64,000 nt of DNA, taken from contig CACDZF010000001.1 in assembly GCA_902557385.1 (NCBI GenBank), positions 62,001-126,000 of the forward strand. The letters run 5' to 3'. Positions within the stretch are counted from its first letter, which is position 1. The number at the start of each line of letters is the position of its first letter. The position numbers were made by a program, and so were the translations under genes. Below the pieces are notes generated by a model. That model was not told the DNA's origin, ran no database searches, and saw nothing but the letters and a program-made list of their open reading frames with translations. Source of the DNA: an uncultured Pelagibacteraceae bacterium. GTDB lineage: Bacteria > Pseudomonadota > Alphaproteobacteria > Pelagibacterales > Pelagibacteraceae. Of this stretch, positions 57,365-64,000 are shown piece by piece.

Positions 57365-57877
57365 TTAAAATATAGATTTTGAGTATTTTTTCCAATTGTT
57401 CTGGTAATGTTTAGTATTTTCAAATACAGCTTTTTTTTCTTCTTCGGTGACTTCTCTTACAACTTTTCCAGGTGAACCAATTACTAATGAATTGTCAGGT
57501 ATTTCTTTATTTTCAGTAATTAAGGCTTTTGCTCCAATGATACAATTTTTTCCAATCTTAGCATTATTCAAAATTACAGCCCCTATTCCAATCAAACTGT
57601 TATCTCCAATAGTACAACCATGTAGCATGACCATGTGTCCAACTGTTACATTTTTTCCAATTTTAAGAGGATAGCCAGGATCTGTATGCAAAACGCTCCC
57701 ATCCTGAACATTAGAACCTTCTCCAACATGAATATTTTCAATATCACCTCTTAAAGTTGCATTGAACCAAATACTTGTATTCTTTTCTAATGTTACATCA
57801 CCAATTATAGTTGCGTTAGGGGCAACCCAATTTTCGCCAGAATTTTTTGGTTTTTTATTTTCCAAATCGTAAAACAT
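57365..57877 (-). CDS. Gamma-carbonic-anhydrase-like hexapeptide protein
   Basis: 170 residues, left-handed beta-helix of hexapeptide repeats. The three zinc-ligand histidines fit LHTDPG, VTVGHMVMLHGC, as in the gamma-CA/PaaY/YrdA group. Whether it hydrates CO2 or acts on acyl-CoA is not decidable. It is divergent from the thioredoxin-fold gene with 19 bases between starts. Confidence 0.85.
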   Translation of the reverse strand: MFYDLENKKPKNSGENWVAPNATIIGDVTLEKNTSIWFNATLRGDIENIHVGEGSNVQDGSVLHTDPGYPLKIGKNVTVGHMVMLHGCTIGDNSLIGIGAVILNNAKIGKNCIIGAKALITENKEIPDNSLVIGSPGKVVREVTEEEKKAVFENTKHYQNNWKKYSKSIF

Positions 57878-57896
57878 ACTTTATATAATACTTAAC

Positions 57897-58454
57897 ATGT
57901 CATTAACCAAAACTCCAATATGTGATTTCGGAAAAAAAGCAGGCAACTTTGAATTAAAATCAACAGATAACAAAGTCATTTCACTTAATGATGTTAAAGG
58001 TGAAAATGGAACATTAATAATGTTTATATGTAACCATTGTCCATACGTGAAGGCAGTTATAGATAATATTGCAGAAGATTGTAAAAATTTAGAATCCCAC
58101 GGAATAAAATCAGTAGCAGTTTGCTCAAATGATGTAAAAAATTATCCAGAGGACTCTTTTGAAAATATGATTAAATTTTCAAAAAATCATAATTTTAATT
58201 TTCCATATCTCTTTGATGAAACTCAAGAAGTTGCAAAAAAGTATGGAGCTGTATGTACCCCAGATTTTTTTGGATACAATAAAGATTTAGAGTTACAGTA
58301 CAGAGGAAGAATGAGAGAGTTAAAAGATTTAAAACCAATAACTACTGGTGATAGTGATCTTTTTAAAGCAATGAAGGAAATTGCCGAAACTGGAAACGGA
58401 CCTAAAAATCAAATTCCAAGTATGGGTTGCAATATAAAGTGGATTAATAGTTAA
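57897..58454 (+). CDS. Thioredoxin-fold (AhpC/TSA-like) protein
   Basis: 185 residues, no signal peptide seen. The redox motif CNHC is at residues 45-48 in LIMFICNHCPYVKA, and VCTPDFFGYNKDLELQYRG contains the conserved cis-proline. This is the peroxiredoxin/ResA-like group often annotated as thioredoxin family. Partner unknown. The stop codon shares one base with the next gene's ATG. Confidence 0.85.
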   Translation: MSLTKTPICDFGKKAGNFELKSTDNKVISLNDVKGENGTLIMFICNHCPYVKAVIDNIAEDCKNLESHGIKSVAVCSNDVKNYPEDSFENMIKFSKNHNFNFPYLFDETQEVAKKYGAVCTPDFFGYNKDLELQYRGRMRELKDLKPITTGDSDLFKAMKEIAETGNGPKNQIPSMGCNIKWINS

Positions 58455-59536
58455 TGTATTTAATAGTAACGAGATCTTTCCCACCAGAAGCCGGTGGTAT
58501 GCAAAACCTGATGTGGGGTTTGACAAACGCTATTTCAAAACATTATATGGTTAAAGTATTTGCCGATCATGACGATAATAGCAAATCTTTAGACGAAAAT
58601 GTTTCTTACAGTATAGAAAGAATAGGTGGCCCTAAATTAATTAGAAAATACAGAAAAGCTTACTTGGTTAATGATTTTATAAAAAATAATAAAAACATTA
58701 AAGGGGTTATTGCTGATCATTGGAAAAGCTTAGAACTCATTAAAACAAACAAGAAAAAAATTTGTTTAATTCATTCAAAAGAAATTAATCATAAAAAAGG
58801 AAGTTTGCTTAATAAGAGAGTTTTAAAAGTTTTAAACAATATTGACTATGTAGTTTCAAATTCAAAATTTACCAAAAATCTTGCCATTAACTCTGGTGTA
58901 GATGGTAAGAAAATTATTGTAATTAACCCGGGAGTAGAACCATCAAAAGAATTAAGTAAAGAAATTTTATTTGAAGCCGAAGATATGCTTCAGCATAAAA
59001 GTCCTAGGTTGATAACTGTTTCACGACTAGAAAAACGAAAAAACCACGAAAAAATAATCATGTCCTTAAGAAATTTAAAACAACTTTATCCAAATATTAT
59101 TTATACATGTATTGGGTATGGTGAAGAGGAGGAAAATATTAAAAAATTAGTTAAAGAATTAAACCTTGAAAATCAGGTATTATTTTTAAAAAATATATCT
59201 CAAGAATTAAAAAACGCACTTTTAGCAAAATCTAATTTATTCGTAATGCCATCAGTAATTTATAAAAAATCAGTAGAAGGTTTTGGTATAGCTTATATTG
59301 AAGCTGCCCAATATGGCTTACCTTCTATTGGTGGTAAAGATGGTGGGGAAGCAGATGCAATAAAAAATAATGAAACAGGTATTATTTGTGATGGTAATAG
59401 TCTAGATGAAATTTATTCTAGTATAGATTTAATTTTAAAAAATAATTCATATAAGAATTTTGTTAACAAAACTAAAGAATTTGCTAAAAAATTTGAGTGG
59501 GACAATATTATTAAACAATATTTTAAAATATTATGA
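58454..59536 (+). CDS. Family 4 glycosyltransferase
   Basis: 360 residues, GT-B fold. The N-terminus has FPPEAGGMQNLMWGL; the C-terminal donor domain has SRLEKRKNHEKII and VEGFGIAYIEAAQYGLPSIGG, the usual GT4 EX7E motif. It transfers an activated sugar, likely to LPS or another envelope glycan. It is the first of three envelope-type genes here (58.4-61.3 kb). Confidence 0.88.
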   Translation: MYLIVTRSFPPEAGGMQNLMWGLTNAISKHYMVKVFADHDDNSKSLDENVSYSIERIGGPKLIRKYRKAYLVNDFIKNNKNIKGVIADHWKSLELIKTNKKKICLIHSKEINHKKGSLLNKRVLKVLNNIDYVVSNSKFTKNLAINSGVDGKKIIVINPGVEPSKELSKEILFEAEDMLQHKSPRLITVSRLEKRKNHEKIIMSLRNLKQLYPNIIYTCIGYGEEEENIKKLVKELNLENQVLFLKNISQELKNALLAKSNLFVMPSVIYKKSVEGFGIAYIEAAQYGLPSIGGKDGGEADAIKNNETGIICDGNSLDEIYSSIDLILKNNSYKNFVNKTKEFAKKFEWDNIIKQYFKIL

Positions 59537-59548
59537 TAATTGTAATTT

Positions 59549-59965
59549 ATGTTAGATAAATTTAATGGAATCATTTACCTTATAGTATTTTTGGTTCACT
59601 TTGCTGCTTACGCAGTTTACGCATTCAGATGTTTGTTCACTACCAAAAAGTTTGTGGATCAATACGGAATGGGGGATGGAGCAGCAATTATGACAAGGTT
59701 TTTTGGTTCTATTTTTGTTGGTTCAGTTTTAATGGCTATCTATGTAGGATTTGTAAGACCAGGTGGATTAGAAAACACTTGGGCATTCTTTAATTTAATA
59801 TTTTTGCAAAATGCTTCGGCTTTTCTTTTTGCAATATGGTCACACCAAAAAGGAAATCTAGGTACAAATAAAAAAACTTCAGTTGAGGGTGTTATTGCAC
59901 CTGGTATATTAACTTTGCTTAGTGCCATTCTCTGCTACGGCTTATCTGACAAAATTTATATTTAA
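59549..59965 (+). CDS. Small four-helix membrane protein of unknown function
   Basis: 138 residues, not recognised. Four hydrophobic segments at about 7-27, 46-66, 80-96 and 113-132. A short conserved-looking FVDQYGMGDGAAIMTRFFGS segment links helices 1 and 2. It follows the GT4 gene by 12 bases, and its stop codon interlocks with the convergent GT9 gene. It may serve the envelope, but nothing in the sequence proves it. Confidence 0.75.
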   Translation: MLDKFNGIIYLIVFLVHFAAYAVYAFRCLFTTKKFVDQYGMGDGAAIMTRFFGSIFVGSVLMAIYVGFVRPGGLENTWAFFNLIFLQNASAFLFAIWSHQKGNLGTNKKTSVEGVIAPGILTLLSAILCYGLSDKIYI

Positions 59966-60900
59966 ATTTTTTTAATTATATATTCTAAAACCTTCTCAGG
60001 GCTAAGATTGCTTAAATCTTCAACCTGTATAGCTTTAAAGTTTTCTCTCTCAATACTAACTTTATAAGCTGTCGTATGAGATCCAAATAAAGTTAAACCT
60101 TTAGAACCTAAGTGGGCTGCCATATGGGCTGGGCCAGTATCATTTGCAATGATAAAATTACTATCTTTAATTAATGAAGAAAGTTGCGAAATACCTAAAA
60201 CATTTTCATCATTTAATATACTTATTGCATTAATTCTCTTAGCTTCATCGATTTCTAGAGGCCCAGGTGCAACTAAAATTTTATATTCATCTTTGAATTT
60301 TTCTTTTATTAAATTAATTAATTCATTGTAGTAAGGCCATTTTTTAGAAGTTAAATGAGGAGAGCAAAAGGGAAATAAAACTATATATTTTTTTAAATTA
60401 TATTTTTCTTTGATTTGGTTTATTTTAGAACATGACCAATTAAAATCTGGTTTCATTGTATTTTTAGTATTTAAACCAGATGTCTTAAGCTGGTGATCAA
60501 AACGATCTAAAACTGATTTTTTATCAAATTCATCTTTATTGATACCTTTTGGTAAAGTAGTTTCTGAACTGGACCATTTTTCTAAATTTGAATTAGGAAA
60601 TAAAATTGTTTTATAAAACTTTGTTCTTGAAGAATTTTGTAAGTCATAAACCTTGATAAAATTTAATTTTTTTAGTTTTCTCATTAATGAAAAAAGGTAA
60701 ATTAAGTTAAATCTTGATAATCTTTTGTCTAAAATCACTTCATTTATAAATGGGTTTTTCTTAAATAATTCGAAATATGGATTGGTAGTTAAAAGATAAA
60801 TTTGAGAATTTTTATGGTTTTCAGATATATCTTGAATTGCCCCACTTGCTTGGGCTATATCTCCTAATGAACCATGTTTAATAATTAAAATATTAGACAT
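59962..60900 (-). CDS. Family 9 glycosyltransferase (heptosyltransferase-like)
   Basis: 312 residues. It begins MSNILIIKHGSLGDIAQASGAIQDI, the GT9 N-terminus, and the donor-site region has FIIANDTGPAHMAAHLGSKGLTLFGSH. GT9 enzymes add heptose or related sugars to lipid A core. It starts 32 bases from the divergent DUF6165-like gene and overlaps the membrane protein gene by 4 bases. Confidence 0.9.
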   Translation of the reverse strand: MSNILIIKHGSLGDIAQASGAIQDISENHKNSQIYLLTTNPYFELFKKNPFINEVILDKRLSRFNLIYLFSLMRKLKKLNFIKVYDLQNSSRTKFYKTILFPNSNLEKWSSSETTLPKGINKDEFDKKSVLDRFDHQLKTSGLNTKNTMKPDFNWSCSKINQIKEKYNLKKYIVLFPFCSPHLTSKKWPYYNELINLIKEKFKDEYKILVAPGPLEIDEAKRINAISILNDENVLGISQLSSLIKDSNFIIANDTGPAHMAAHLGSKGLTLFGSHTTAYKVSIERENFKAIQVEDLSNLSPEKVLEYIIKKI

Positions 60901-60932
60901 ATTTTAAACAACTTAACATAATATAAATTTTT

Positions 60933-61322
60933 ATGAATAAAATTCTAGTTGAGATATCAGTTGGAGAACTTCTGGATAAGATCTCTATCTTAAAAATTAA
61001 AAAAGAAAAAATCAAAGATCCTGAAAAACTTAAATTTATTGACGATGAGTATAAAATTCTACAAACACAGTTATATAATAATGTAAAATCAGATAAAAAA
61101 CTGGATGAATTGTTTGAGTCTCTAAAAAAAATAAATTCAAAACTTTGGGTAATTGAAGATGAAAAAAGATTGTGTGAAAAAAACTCAGATTTTGGTGAAA
61201 AATTTATTAAGTTTTCTAGAGATATTCATTTCTTAAATGATGATAGATCTAAAATCAAATTAGAAATAAATACTTACACTGGCTCAAAAATAAAAGAAAT
61301 TAAAGAATATACTAATTATTAA
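60933..61322 (+). CDS. DUF6165-like protein
   Basis: 129 residues, soluble, rich in Lys and Glu, probably helical throughout. The N-terminal ISVGELLDKISILKIK matches what I recall of DUF6165, a family often next to glycosyltransferases; I could not check this. No catalytic motif is visible. It is followed 8 bases later by the M24 gene. Confidence 0.65.
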   Translation: MNKILVEISVGELLDKISILKIKKEKIKDPEKLKFIDDEYKILQTQLYNNVKSDKKLDELFESLKKINSKLWVIEDEKRLCEKNSDFGEKFIKFSRDIHFLNDDRSKIKLEINTYTGSKIKEIKEYTNY

Positions 61323-61330
61323 ATTTTTTA

Positions 61331-62482
61331 ATGGCACTTCATTTTACCAAAGAAGAGTTTTTAAATAGAAAAAATAAAGTCCTTAAATCAATGAAAGAGC
61401 AAAATATAAATGCTCTATTAATTTTTAGACAAGAGTCAATGTACTGGCTAACCGGTTATGACACTTTTGGTTATGTTTTTTTTCAGTGTTTGGTTTTAAA
61501 AGATAATGGTGAAATAGTCCTGTTAACCCGAGCACCAGATTTAAGACAAGCACAAAATACTTCAAATATTGAAAATATAAAAATTTGGGTTGATAAAGAT
61601 GGTTCAAATCCAACAGATGATCTTAAGAAAATATTAGATGAATTGAATCTTAAGGGAAAAAACTTAGGTATTGAATATGAAGCTTATGGTTTAACAGGAA
61701 GAAATACTTTAAAATTAAATAAGTCTTTAGATAACTATTGTTCCATTCAAGATAAATCAGAATTAATTACTAAACTAAGAGTAGTTAAATCAAATGAAGA
61801 AATTGTACATGTTAAAAAAGCAGCTGAACTTGCTGATCGGGCCCTTGAAGAAGTTTGGAAACATGCAAAAGCAGGCGTAAGCGAATCCAAAATTCTTGCA
61901 GAAATGAATAAAGTAATTTTTGAAGGAGGTGGAGATTATCCTGCTAATGAATTTATAATTGGTTCAGGTAAAAATGCCCTCTTATGTAGATATCAAGCAG
62001 ACAAACAAATCTTATCAAACAAGGATCAATTGACTGTAGAATGGGCAGGAACTTATCGACATTACCATTCTGCAATGTTTAGAACTATACCTATCGGAAA
62101 AGCTGACCCAAAACATTCTAAAATGCATGAAGCATGTATGGAAAGCTTAAAAAATTGCGAAAGCAAATTAAAACCAGGAAACAAAATTGGAGAAGTATTT
62201 GATGTCCATGCAAAAACTTTTGATGATTTGGGTTTTAACAAATCTAGAATGAATGCATGTGGATATTCATTAGGAGCAACATTTTCTCCAAATTGGATGG
62301 ATTGGCCAATGCTATATACAGGCAACCCGTATGTAATAGAACCAGGCAATATTTTCTTTATGCATATGATATTAATGGATTCAGATAATGAATTAGCGAT
62401 GAATTTAGGTGAAACTTACCTTGTAACAAAGAATGGCAATGAAAGATTAGGTAAACAAAAGTTAGATTTGGTAATTCTTTAG
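61331..62482 (+). CDS. M24-family (creatinase/ectoine-hydrolase-like) protein lacking metal ligands
   Basis: 383 residues with the creatinase N-domain (about 10-150) and pita-bread C-domain. In the usual V-D-x-G...Y-x-S-D-x-T-R-T motif, residues about 236-252 read VEWAGTYRHYHSAMFRT, replacing both aspartates with Glu and Ala; the later metal His is a Tyr (ACGYSLG), a Glu is His, and only the last Glu (GETYLVT) remains. It is therefore more likely a metal-free hydrolase of creatinase/DoeA type than an Xaa-Pro peptidase. Its stop interlocks with the ABC permease gene. Confidence 0.8.
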   Translation: MALHFTKEEFLNRKNKVLKSMKEQNINALLIFRQESMYWLTGYDTFGYVFFQCLVLKDNGEIVLLTRAPDLRQAQNTSNIENIKIWVDKDGSNPTDDLKKILDELNLKGKNLGIEYEAYGLTGRNTLKLNKSLDNYCSIQDKSELITKLRVVKSNEEIVHVKKAAELADRALEEVWKHAKAGVSESKILAEMNKVIFEGGGDYPANEFIIGSGKNALLCRYQADKQILSNKDQLTVEWAGTYRHYHSAMFRTIPIGKADPKHSKMHEACMESLKNCESKLKPGNKIGEVFDVHAKTFDDLGFNKSRMNACGYSLGATFSPNWMDWPMLYTGNPYVIEPGNIFFMHMILMDSDNELAMNLGETYLVTKNGNERLGKQKLDLVIL

Positions 62483-63153
62483 TTAAAACTATATTTTTTT
62501 TCTAAAAATTTAATTAAATTGTGAATAATAAAAGTCATAAATAAATAAATACCTCCAGCAACAATAAATACCTCAATTGGCTTAAAAGTCGTAGAGATTA
62601 TATATTTTGCAACACCAGTTAAATCCATTAATGTCACTGTACTTGCTAAAGAAGTTCCTTTCATCATTAATATAATTTCATTACCGTATGCAGGAAGAGA
62701 TTGTCTTATAGCTACTGGTATTTGAATTTTATAAAAAATAATTTTGTTAGATATTCCCAAACTTTTTCCAGCTTCAATAATCCCTGGTTTAATAGTCTGA
62801 AAAGCAGATCTTAAAATTTCTGAAGTATATGCACCTGTATTTAAAGCAAATGCTATAATTGCACACCAATAAGGTTCTTTAAAAACGACCCATAAAAAGG
62901 TTGACCTAAAATATTCTATTTGTCCTAAACCAAAATAGATAATAAATATTTGAACAAGTAATGGTGTTCCTCTAAAAACATAAGAGTATCCATAAGCAAA
63001 TTTATTTAAAAATATATTTTTATTTAACCTAAGAATTGCAAAGAGCAGACCAATAAATAAACCAAAAAATAAAGATAAAGATAATAATTTTAACGTTACA
63101 ACAGTAGCGCTTAATAACTTTGGGAGACTGGTTATCATGAGGTTAATATCCAT
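62479..63153 (-). CDS. Polar amino acid ABC transporter permease (HisM-like)
   Basis: 224 residues, about five membrane segments. The EAA loop is visible in IEAGKSLGISNKIIFYKIQIP, and FRGTPLLVQIFIIYFGLGQ is typical of His/Glu/Asp-type permeases. Its ATG shares one base with the upstream permease stop codon, forming a permease pair. The ATPase is not in the window. Confidence 0.88.
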   Translation of the reverse strand: MDINLMITSLPKLLSATVVTLKLLSLSLFFGLFIGLLFAILRLNKNIFLNKFAYGYSYVFRGTPLLVQIFIIYFGLGQIEYFRSTFLWVVFKEPYWCAIIAFALNTGAYTSEILRSAFQTIKPGIIEAGKSLGISNKIIFYKIQIPVAIRQSLPAYGNEIILMMKGTSLASTVTLMDLTGVAKYIISTTFKPIEVFIVAGGIYLFMTFIIHNLIKFLEKKYSFN

Positions 63154-63845
63154 TAAAAGCCCCTACTATATTTAATTTCTAATCTATTAATTAACTTCAT
63201 GCTTAAAAATGTAAGTGTCAAATATAAAACTGCAGCAAATGAATAAAAGAAAAGTGGATCTCGTGTTGAGCCAGCTGCAATATATGATTGTCTCATGATC
63301 TCTACTAAACCGGTAACTGATATTAAAGATGTATCTTTTAAAGTTATTTGCCAAACATTACTCAAATTTGGAATTGCTAGTCTTAGCATTTGTGGCATAA
63401 TCACTCTAAAAAAATAAGCAAATCTTTTAAGTCCTAATACTTGTGAAGCTTCAAATTGTCCTTTATCTATAGATTGTATTGCTCCTCTAAAAACCTCTGT
63501 TGAGTATGCACCTGATATAATACCAATAGCAAATGATCCAGTTATAAATGCATTAATTTCGATATAATCATTATAACCAAAGATTGATGCCACAAACATA
63601 ACGGCACCACTTCCTCCAAAAAAAAATAAATAAATTACTAATAACTCTGGAACCCCTCTGATTACTGTTGTGTAAGAATTTCCGATAAAATTAAGGATTT
63701 TGTTTTTTGATAATTTGAGAGGAGTAAATATTAGTGCAAAAAGAAAACCTATTAACATTGCTGTTATTGAGACAGCAATAGTCATTAGAGTGGCTATAAA
63801 TAATTCATCACCCCAACCTGTTTTTCCAAATGCTAGAAGTTCCAT
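63153..63845 (-). CDS. Polar amino acid ABC transporter permease (HisQ-like)
   Basis: 230 residues, about five membrane segments. IRGVPELLVIYLFFFGGSGA and FEASQVLGLKRFAYFFRVIMP (EAA loop) identify the family. It is the first permease after the binding-protein gene, from which it is separated by a 44-base gap with a strong hairpin. The hairpin ends 7 bases before the ATG, and no ribosome site is seen, so translation may be held low relative to the binding protein. Confidence 0.88.
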   Translation of the reverse strand: MELLAFGKTGWGDELFIATLMTIAVSITAMLIGFLFALIFTPLKLSKNKILNFIGNSYTTVIRGVPELLVIYLFFFGGSGAVMFVASIFGYNDYIEINAFITGSFAIGIISGAYSTEVFRGAIQSIDKGQFEASQVLGLKRFAYFFRVIMPQMLRLAIPNLSNVWQITLKDTSLISVTGLVEIMRQSYIAAGSTRDPLFFYSFAAVLYLTLTFLSMKLINRLEIKYSRGF

Positions 63846-63852
63846 AAGACTG

Positions 63853-63875
63853 GCGACTATATATTATAGTCGCCA
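63853..63875 (-). promoter_or_regulatory. Perfect hairpin between binding-protein and permease genes
   Basis: Ten-base perfect arms (63853-63862 and 63866-63875) around a three-base loop. No U-run follows on the minus strand. Such hairpins often protect the upstream mRNA and lower downstream expression, fitting excess binding protein over permease. Confidence 0.65.
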
Positions 63876-63889
63876 AATCTAAAATTAAT

Positions 63890-64000
63890 TACATAGAAGC
63901 GTCGAAACCAAACCATTTAATAGCAATTCTACTAATGTCTCCATTTTTTCTTGCTTGATTAATGGCTTTGTTGAAAGCATTCAAGAGTTGAGTATCATCT
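63890..64000 (-). CDS. Amino acid ABC transporter substrate-binding protein, C-terminal end
   Basis: Only the last 36 codons and stop lie in the window: LLNAFNKAINQARKNGDISR followed by IAIKWFGFDASM. This matches the C-terminal helix of HisJ/GlnH-type periplasmic binding proteins (LLxxFNxAIxxxxxxG). It is upstream of the two permeases on the same strand. Confidence 0.8.

Noticed and set aside
57360-57395. Longer tautomerase start
   Set aside because: It would overlap the neighbouring gene and remove the catalytic N-terminal proline seen with the start at 57359.

Overview
The window is AT-rich and densely packed. Gene content and order point to a free-living marine alphaproteobacterium of the Pelagibacterales (SAR11) type: short proteins, interlocked start/stop codons, single tuf, class II DAHP synthase, citramalate synthase, prpDBC and M24 creatinase-like genes. 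This is inference from gene content; no taxonomic marker was compared.

Layout. (1) 1-18.7 kb, minus strand: a large translation/transcription block, read in transcription order as tRNA-Tyr, tRNA-Gly, tuf, tRNA-Trp, secE, nusG, rplK, rplA, rplJ, rplL, rpoB, rpoC, a new promoter, then rpsL, rpsG, fusA, rpsJ, rplC, rplD, rplW, rplB and rpsS (cut by the window edge). (2) 18.8-24.0 kb: rlmB, tRNA-Thr, NAD kinase and tRNA-Leu, interrupted by two small tRNA-targeted islands. The first (1663 bp repeat to repeat) lies at the 3' side of tRNA-Thr and carries an EVE-like/HNH nuclease and a PD-(D/E)XK-like protein. The second (1768 bp) lies at the 5' side of tRNA-Leu and carries a lipoprotein serine protease. 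Neither shows an integrase gene, but both have perfect 41-47 bp tRNA-derived direct repeats and phased 10-11 bp repeats near their ends. (3) 24.0-26.1 kb: a GT2 glycosyltransferase, a gamma-glutamylcyclotransferase-like protein and a CinA-type protein. (4) 26.1-33.4 kb, plus strand: sfsA, map, purB, purC, purS, purQ, purL, bolA and a monothiol glutaredoxin. (5) 33.4-42.4 kb, minus strand: glmU C-terminal domain, glmS, class II DAHP synthase, nadE, cysS, citramalate synthase, TrmJ-type methyltransferase, and rpsD from its own promoter. (6) 42.4-47.3 kb, plus strand: HAD phosphatase, LysE-family exporter and the methylcitrate cycle genes prpD-prpB-prpC. (7) 47.3-51.8 kb: class Ia ribonucleotide reductase nrdA-nrdB, divergent from a phosphomannomutase; the shared upstream region has a GAAC-N7-GAAC motif. 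(8) 51.8-64 kb: TauE/SafE transporter, dusA, rpoZ, MFS transporter, a beta-hydroxyacid dehydrogenase, small redox/tautomerase/gamma-carbonic-anhydrase-like genes, a cell-surface glycosyltransferase group (GT4, membrane protein, GT9, DUF6165-like), an M24 protein lacking metal ligands, and a polar amino acid ABC transporter (two permeases and the 3' end of the binding protein).

The most unusual part is the island pair on both sides of NAD kinase. They look like minimal, cargo-only integrative units whose recombinase would have to act from elsewhere. The tRNA-Leu island is especially odd: the repeated block covers the 5' half of the tRNA, so the working tRNA appears to use an element-supplied 5' half and promoter, while the old promoter and 5' half lie stranded 1.77 kb away. 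Apart from the tRNA stretches and island ends, no gene-free stretch exceeds about 300 bases.
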